A stretch of 36,383 nucleotides of DNA from Methylotenera sp. Its GTDB lineage: Bacteria > Pseudomonadota > Gammaproteobacteria > Burkholderiales > Methylophilaceae. Where the stretch lies: positions 1 through 36,383 of the forward strand of contig JAURWJ010000100.1 of assembly GCA_030655015.1 (NCBI GenBank), in the 5' to 3' direction. Both the position numbers and the translations under genes were made by a program. The notes beneath the pieces are model-generated. The model saw only the letters and a list, made by a program, of their open reading frames with translations, was not told the DNA's origin and searched no databases. Shown piece after piece: positions 32,257 through 36,383 of the stretch (position 1 is its first letter; every line of letters starts with the position of its first letter).

Positions 32257-32889
32257 TTATTTTTGATGCACAATTAAATCGCATACTGCGTTAATCATCA
32301 ATTGGCAGCTTTTAGCACCTGGGTCTATGTGACCAATAGCACGCTCTCCCAAGCCGGCAGCACGCCCTTTGGTGGCGATTAAATCTTTTGTCGCCAGCAT
32401 GCCTTGTTCTGCAGTTTGTATCAGTGCAACACTAATGGTTTTTACATTAGTGTTGGAGGCTGCAAGTGCTGTAAATTGGTGAGCAACAGGAATCAGTACA
32501 TCCAGCATGGTTTTTTCACCAATATCTGCTTTGCCACGCTGGCGGATAAGGTCAACACCAGCGGCAAAAGCGGCTGCATAGGTCGATACGGATTCATCGC
32601 CGCTGTCTTTAATCACTTTCGCCATGCCCATAAAAAAACTCGCCAGCAATGGTCCAGAGGCGCCGCCAATGGTGTTGAGTAGCTTTAAACCGATTTTGTT
32701 GAGTGCGACGTCAGGGCTGAGTGATTCTAACTCAGCCTGCATATCAATAATTGCACCAGCACCACGTTTCATGTTGATGTAGTGGTCGCCATCGCCTATT
32801 GCTCGGTCCAGCGATTCCAGCGCTGATTCGTGGCTTAAAATGCTGTCGCTTATGGCGTTAGCCGCAGATAAAATAAATGATGTTTTCAT
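32257..32889 (-). CDS. dhaL: dihydroxyacetone kinase subunit DhaL
   Basis: 210 residues. The ADP/Mg site AIGDGDHYINMKRG near residue 30 carries the aspartates that hold Mg and nucleotide; GGASGPLLASFFMG and GDESVS... form further site residues. Works with DhaK; in the PTS form DhaM supplies the phosphate, but no dhaM is near. The ATG lacks a good ribosome binding site. Gene order dhaL-dhaK is the reverse of the common dhaK-dhaL. Divergent to the sensor kinase gene, 74 bp between starts. Confidence 0.94.
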   Translation of the reverse strand: MKTSFILSAANAISDSILSHESALESLDRAIGDGDHYINMKRGAGAIIDMQAELESLSPDVALNKIGLKLLNTIGGASGPLLASFFMGMAKVIKDSGDESVSTYAAAFAAGVDLIRQRGKADIGEKTMLDVLIPVAHQFTALAASNTNVKTISVALIQTAEQGMLATKDLIATKGRAAGLGERAIGHIDPGAKSCQLMINAVCDLIVHQK

Positions 32890-32963
32890 TTCATGAATAA
32901 CACTATGTTGTGAATTGATTAAAGTTGTTAAACTCTACACATGTCAACCATTCATTACAACTC

Positions 32964-34334
32964 ATGAGTTTACGCTTTCGCTTAAATTTACTCATTACCT
33001 TATTGTCGCTGGCTTTTATTCTGGTGGTGGGCACAATTTTGGTCAATGATACCCGTGTTTCAATTCGCGAGCGGGTCGAGGCTGCAAGCCGGGTGACAGT
33101 ACAATTGCTAGATACGGTGATTGTGAGTTCTGCAATAAATCCTGAAATGGGACCGACGCATATTGTGTTGCAGCGTTTTTTAACCTCGCTAGGTTATGTG
33201 CGTAGTAGCCACATTGAGCTTTACGACTACTTAGGGCATGAGCTTTATCACTCACCAGATTCAACTTTTAAAAATGAGGTATATCCACCGGAGTGGTTCA
33301 TAAAACTTGTAGAACCTAAGGTGGAAGTTGTGGAGCGTAAGATTCGCTATGGTACTTTAGTCGTCGCATCAAGTGCTGCTGGTTCTATTCGTGAGGCATG
33401 GTCAGGTTTTAGCCAATTGATGTGGGTTGGATTAACGTTTTTTTTATCGCTTAACATTATGGTATATCTGCTGTTAAGCCACTCACTTAGACCTGTGAAT
33501 CGAATTCTAGCTGCGATTAATCGCATTGAACAAGGCGATTTAACGACACGTTTGCCAACGCTTGCTTTGCCGGAGTTTGACCGTATCGGCCACAGTCTTA
33601 ATCGCATGGCTGAGTCGCTTAACGCTGAGCGGCAGTTAGAAGAGAACCGTCAGTTAACGCATTTAATTCAAAAACATATTGAAGATGAACGTGGTAGCCT
33701 TGCGCGTGAGTTACATGATGAGCTCGGCCAATACGTGACCGCCATTAAAACATTTGCTGTAGGCATTGCTAATAAAGCCAAAGCCAATAGCGCAAGTGCG
33801 GGGATGATTGAGATTGCATCAAGTGCGCAAATCATCGTATCCGCAGCGAACCAGATATACGATGGCATGCATAATATTGTGCGCCAATTGCGTCCAGGTT
33901 CGCTGGATAATTTAGGCTTGGCTGAAACCTTAAAAGATTTGGTGAACAGTCATCAAGTGCAAAACCCCGCAATTAAGATTCAACTCTATTTGTCTGAAAA
34001 CTTGCAGTCAGGAGACTTAAAGTGTTTAGGTGAAACTATTAGCATCAATTTGTATCGAATAGTGCAGGAGTCTATCAATAATGCGTTGAAATACGCGCAA
34101 GCAACGGTGATTGACGTTAGACTTATCAAGACGTCTGAGGGTGAGTTGCAGTTGAGCATTAAAGACAATGGAGTAGGCATGGACATAGAAACAGTTGACC
34201 AAACCCGACATTTTGGTTTGCTTGGTATGCGTGAGCGTGTGCAAGCTTTACATGGAAGCTTTAACATCGAGACCGCGCTAAATCAGGGTACGGCGATTTA
34301 TATTAATGTGCCTAGCGGCGTTTCAAATCAATAA
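32964..34334 (+). CDS. NarX/UhpB-type sensor histidine kinase
   Basis: ATG 32964 is preferred over TTG 32925; it gives 456 residues starting in the first helix. Order: TM1 (8-28), a periplasmic sensor of about 120 residues, TM2 (about 151-171), HAMP (about 172-225), then HisKA_3 with the phospho-acceptor His251 in LARELHDELGQYVTA, and HATPase_c with N-box NLYRIVQESINNALKYAQA (about 355-373), DNGVGMD and FGLLGMRERV. Its partner is the response regulator 48 bp downstream. Ligand unknown; the divergent dhaL-dhaK genes are possible targets (inference). Confidence 0.92.
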   Translation: MSLRFRLNLLITLLSLAFILVVGTILVNDTRVSIRERVEAASRVTVQLLDTVIVSSAINPEMGPTHIVLQRFLTSLGYVRSSHIELYDYLGHELYHSPDSTFKNEVYPPEWFIKLVEPKVEVVERKIRYGTLVVASSAAGSIREAWSGFSQLMWVGLTFFLSLNIMVYLLLSHSLRPVNRILAAINRIEQGDLTTRLPTLALPEFDRIGHSLNRMAESLNAERQLEENRQLTHLIQKHIEDERGSLARELHDELGQYVTAIKTFAVGIANKAKANSASAGMIEIASSAQIIVSAANQIYDGMHNIVRQLRPGSLDNLGLAETLKDLVNSHQVQNPAIKIQLYLSENLQSGDLKCLGETISINLYRIVQESINNALKYAQATVIDVRLIKTSEGELQLSIKDNGVGMDIETVDQTRHFGLLGMRERVQALHGSFNIETALNQGTAIYINVPSGVSNQ

Positions 34335-34382
34335 AGCCCAAAACCTAATAATTAGAACTAATAATGAGAGAAAGTAAGCGAC

Positions 34383-35021
34383 ATGAGTCAAATTAACGTC
34401 ATGCTAGTAGATGATCACGCTGTCGTACGCATGGGATTTAAAATGTTGCTGGAGTCAGATGCTGACATCAAAGTGATTGCTGAGGCTGAAAATGGCGAAC
34501 TGGCAATTCAACGCTATATGGAACATAAGCCGAATGTGGTGGTGATGGACATTACCATGCCAGGCATTGGTGGATTAGAGGCCATTGAGCGTATTTTAGC
34601 AAAAGACAATTCGGCTAAAATTTTAGTGTTATCCGCGCATGAAGATTCAGTGCATCCAAAACGGGTGCTCAATGCTGGCGCCATGGGTTATTTGACTAAG
34701 CGCAGTGCGGCGGAAGAGTTGATTAAAGCAATACGTACTGTTGCCGCAGGTAAAAAATATCTAGAAGCCGGCATTGCACAGCAGATGGCCATTCAACAAT
34801 TGAATGGCGACCAAAACCCTGTGGACGTGTTGTCACCACGTGAGTTCGAAGTATTTATGGCATTGGCAAAAGGCAAAACTACCAATGACATCGCCGAAAC
34901 TTTATTTCTTAGTCCACGTACCGTGGGCACGCATCTCTATAACATTAAGCAGAAACTTAATGCTAATAACTCTGCTGAAATTGCCTTGATTGCTATGCGT
35001 AGCGGGTTGTTAGATGCATAA
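34383..35021 (+). CDS. NarL/FixJ-family response regulator
   Basis: 212 residues. Receiver domain with phospho-acceptor Asp56 (VVVMDITMPG), acidic residues at the start (VDDH) and Lys near 105 (TKRS). A LuxR-type HTH follows (about 150-205: LSPREFEVFMALAKGKTTND, then TLFLSPRTVGTHLYNIKQKL). Cognate partner of the upstream kinase. GAGAGAAAG lies a few bases before the ATG. Confidence 0.95.
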   Translation: MSQINVMLVDDHAVVRMGFKMLLESDADIKVIAEAENGELAIQRYMEHKPNVVVMDITMPGIGGLEAIERILAKDNSAKILVLSAHEDSVHPKRVLNAGAMGYLTKRSAAEELIKAIRTVAAGKKYLEAGIAQQMAIQQLNGDQNPVDVLSPREFEVFMALAKGKTTNDIAETLFLSPRTVGTHLYNIKQKLNANNSAEIALIAMRSGLLDA

Positions 35022-35054
35022 CTAGTGCTTAGTTTAGCCCATGGGAGAGCATGA

Positions 35055-35975
35055 TTATTTAGGGTTCAAAAATGTCCAAGTCACGATGCGGCTTTGTTTT
35101 TGACCTTGTGTCATGTCGATGGTTTTTACCTTCAATGCATGTGCTTTTTTAAGTGCGCTATAGACACTAGGTAAGCTCGCAGCTTTAGAGATCAACGTGG
35201 TAAACCAGGTGCATTGGTTTTTAAACTGCACGCTTTCTTCAACCATGCGGCTTACAAAGGCTACTTCGCCACCATCACAATAAAGTTCAGCCGCTTGACC
35301 GCCGAAGTTGCGCTTAAGTGCTTTATTTTTACCCGTGTTTATGCCTAGATTTTGCCATTTACGCTGCGTACCTATTTGCGCTTCAGCTAGCGTTGTATGA
35401 AACGGCGGGTTACACAGGGTGAGGTTGAAAAAGTCATCAGGTTGGATAATGCCCTTAAAAATATTGGTGGGCGAAGCTTGTAAGCGTAGCTCAATGGACG
35501 TGGTTAGCTCCGCGTTTACATGCAAAATCTGTTGTGCATTGGCGAGTGCAGTCGCGTCGATATCAGCCCCTACAAAGCGCCAGCCGTATTCACGGTTGCC
35601 AATGAGTGGGTAAATAGCATTGGCACCTACGCCTATATCCAGCAGGCGGATAGTGTTGCCGTGTGGAATTCTGCCATGGTTGGTTTCAGCTAATAAATCA
35701 GCCAGATAATGTACATAGTCTGCGCGACCAGGAATGGGCGGGCAAAGGTACTGTGCGGGAATATCCCACTCTAGAATGTTGTAATACTGAATAAGCAGCG
35801 CCTTATTCAGCGCCTTAACGGCTTGTGGATTAGCAAAGTCTATGGAGGTGTCGTTGTAAGCATTTAACTTTACAAAGGGTGCCAGTGCAGGGCTGGCTTG
35901 AATGAGAAGGTCAAAGTCATAACGACCATTGTGCTTGTTTCTAGGATGCAAATTTAGCTTTCTCAAATTTTCCAA
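35055..35975 (-). CDS. rlmF: 23S rRNA (adenine(1618)-N6)-methyltransferase
   Basis: 306 residues, as in the known enzyme. [13 protein letters not shown] near the N-terminus, [19 protein letters not shown] and [18 protein letters not shown] are family hallmarks. The SAM-binding segment is [13 protein letters not shown] (111-123) and the catalytic motif is NPPF (189-192). It methylates A1618 of 23S rRNA. Its start codon lies within the 3' end of the RND gene, overlapping by 35 bp, so translation of the two is likely coupled. Confidence 0.95.
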   Translation of the reverse strand: MENLRKLNLHPRNKHNGRYDFDLLIQASPALAPFVKLNAYNDTSIDFANPQAVKALNKALLIQYYNILEWDIPAQYLCPPIPGRADYVHYLADLLAETNHGRIPHGNTIRLLDIGVGANAIYPLIGNREYGWRFVGADIDATALANAQQILHVNAELTTSIELRLQASPTNIFKGIIQPDDFFNLTLCNPPFHTTLAEAQIGTQRKWQNLGINTGKNKALKRNFGGQAAELYCDGGEVAFVSRMVEESVQFKNQCTWFTTLISKAASLPSVYSALKKAHALKVKTIDMTQGQKQSRIVTWTFLNPK

Positions 35976-36383
35976 AATGCAACATAATTGTCGGCAGAAT
36001 GAGCAGATTAAGTATAGTGGATGTGATTAAACCACCCACAATAATGGTGGCCATTGGGCCTTCAATTTCACGGCCTGGTTGACCACTGGCGGCGGCAAGC
36101 GGTAATAAGCCGAGCGCTGTCACTAGCGCGGTCATTAAAATAGAGGGTAGGCGCTCAGAGGCGCCACGAATACAGGTTTCTAAACCCCAAGTGCAGTTTT
36201 CTTCATCAACCAGATGTTGGTAGTGTGACACCATCATAATGGAGTTGCGCAAGGTGATGCCAAATAAAGTGACAAAGCCGACCAGTGAGCATATCGACAT
36301 CCAGCCGCCCGTTGACATGATTGCGATTACGACGCAAAATAAAGCAAAAGTTAAGTTTGAAAACGTGATTAATAAATCACGTA
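35941..36383 (-). CDS. RND metal-efflux permease (CusA/CzcA type), C-terminal part
   Basis: Open to the window edge; only the last about 146 residues are visible. [20 protein letters not shown]-like helices, [20 protein letters not shown] and [20 protein letters not shown] then [20 protein letters not shown] match the C-terminal membrane half of heavy-metal RND pumps such as CusA/CzcA. The ATG at 36316-36318 is internal; the frame continues upstream with hydrophobic sequence. Substrate metal cannot be read from this part. Confidence 0.88.
   Translation of the reverse strand, partial: RDLLITFSNLTFALFCVVIAIMSTGGWMSICSLVGFVTLFGITLRNSIMMVSHYQHLVDEENCTWGLETCIRGASERLPSILMTALVTALGLLPLAAASGQPGREIEGPMATIIVGGLITSTILNLLILPTIMLHFGKFEKAKFAS

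Overview
The window looks like a chromosomal stretch from a betaproteobacterium. Moderate G+C, the tad gene order, a DUF3079 gene, a PTS-type dhaL/dhaK pair, acs and glnE together fit the Methylophilaceae (Methylotenera-like), but this is inference from gene content; there is no rRNA or other taxonomic marker.

Region 1 (1-12.6 kb, + strand) is most of a tad/cpa locus for a Flp-type (type IVc) pilus: the end of an AAA+ ATPase, cpaB/rcpC, secretin rcpA/cpaC, a small lipoprotein, tadZ/cpaE, tadA/cpaF, tadB, tadC, the TPR lipoprotein tadD, a one-helix small protein, two TadE-like pseudopilins and a von Willebrand tadG. The major Flp pilin and the prepilin peptidase are not here and probably lie upstream.

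Region 2 (12.6-20 kb) is a stress and unknown-function neighbourhood. It holds two paralogous DUF2934 genes, each preceded by the same 31-bp repeat, plus an Hsp20 chaperone, a small exported protein and two phosphoribosyltransferases. A minus-strand operon follows: Memo, AMMECR1, the radical SAM enzyme (the AmmeMemoRadiSam trio) and an alpha/beta hydrolase. A PAS-domain protein sits beside the second DUF2934 gene.

Region 3 (about 20-24.7 kb, minus strand) is the most unusual part. It reads as an integron cassette array with no integrase in the window (a CALIN-type array). Each minus-strand gene is followed by an imperfect palindrome bounded by integron core sites, with stop codons lying inside the palindrome. 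Three attC sites are clear (21808-21866, 23455-23523, 24162-24221), one is broken, one is probable and one or two are possible at the left end. The cargo is a BrnT/BrnA toxin-antitoxin pair, two membrane proteins, an unrecognised 216-residue protein, probably a histidine phosphatase and possibly an NAD(P)H oxidoreductase and DUF3079. Two near-identical 90-bp palindromes and another 141-bp palindromic element have invaded the array.

Region 4 (24.8-36.4 kb) is ordinary core genome: acs, glnE, a GGDEF diguanylate cyclase, dhaL and dhaK (no dhaM), a NarX/UhpB-type histidine kinase with its NarL-type regulator, rlmF, and the 3' end of an RND metal-efflux pump gene. Several miniature palindromic elements (REP/dRS3-like and MITE-like) lie between genes. 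I saw no tRNA, rRNA, CRISPR array or full insertion sequence.
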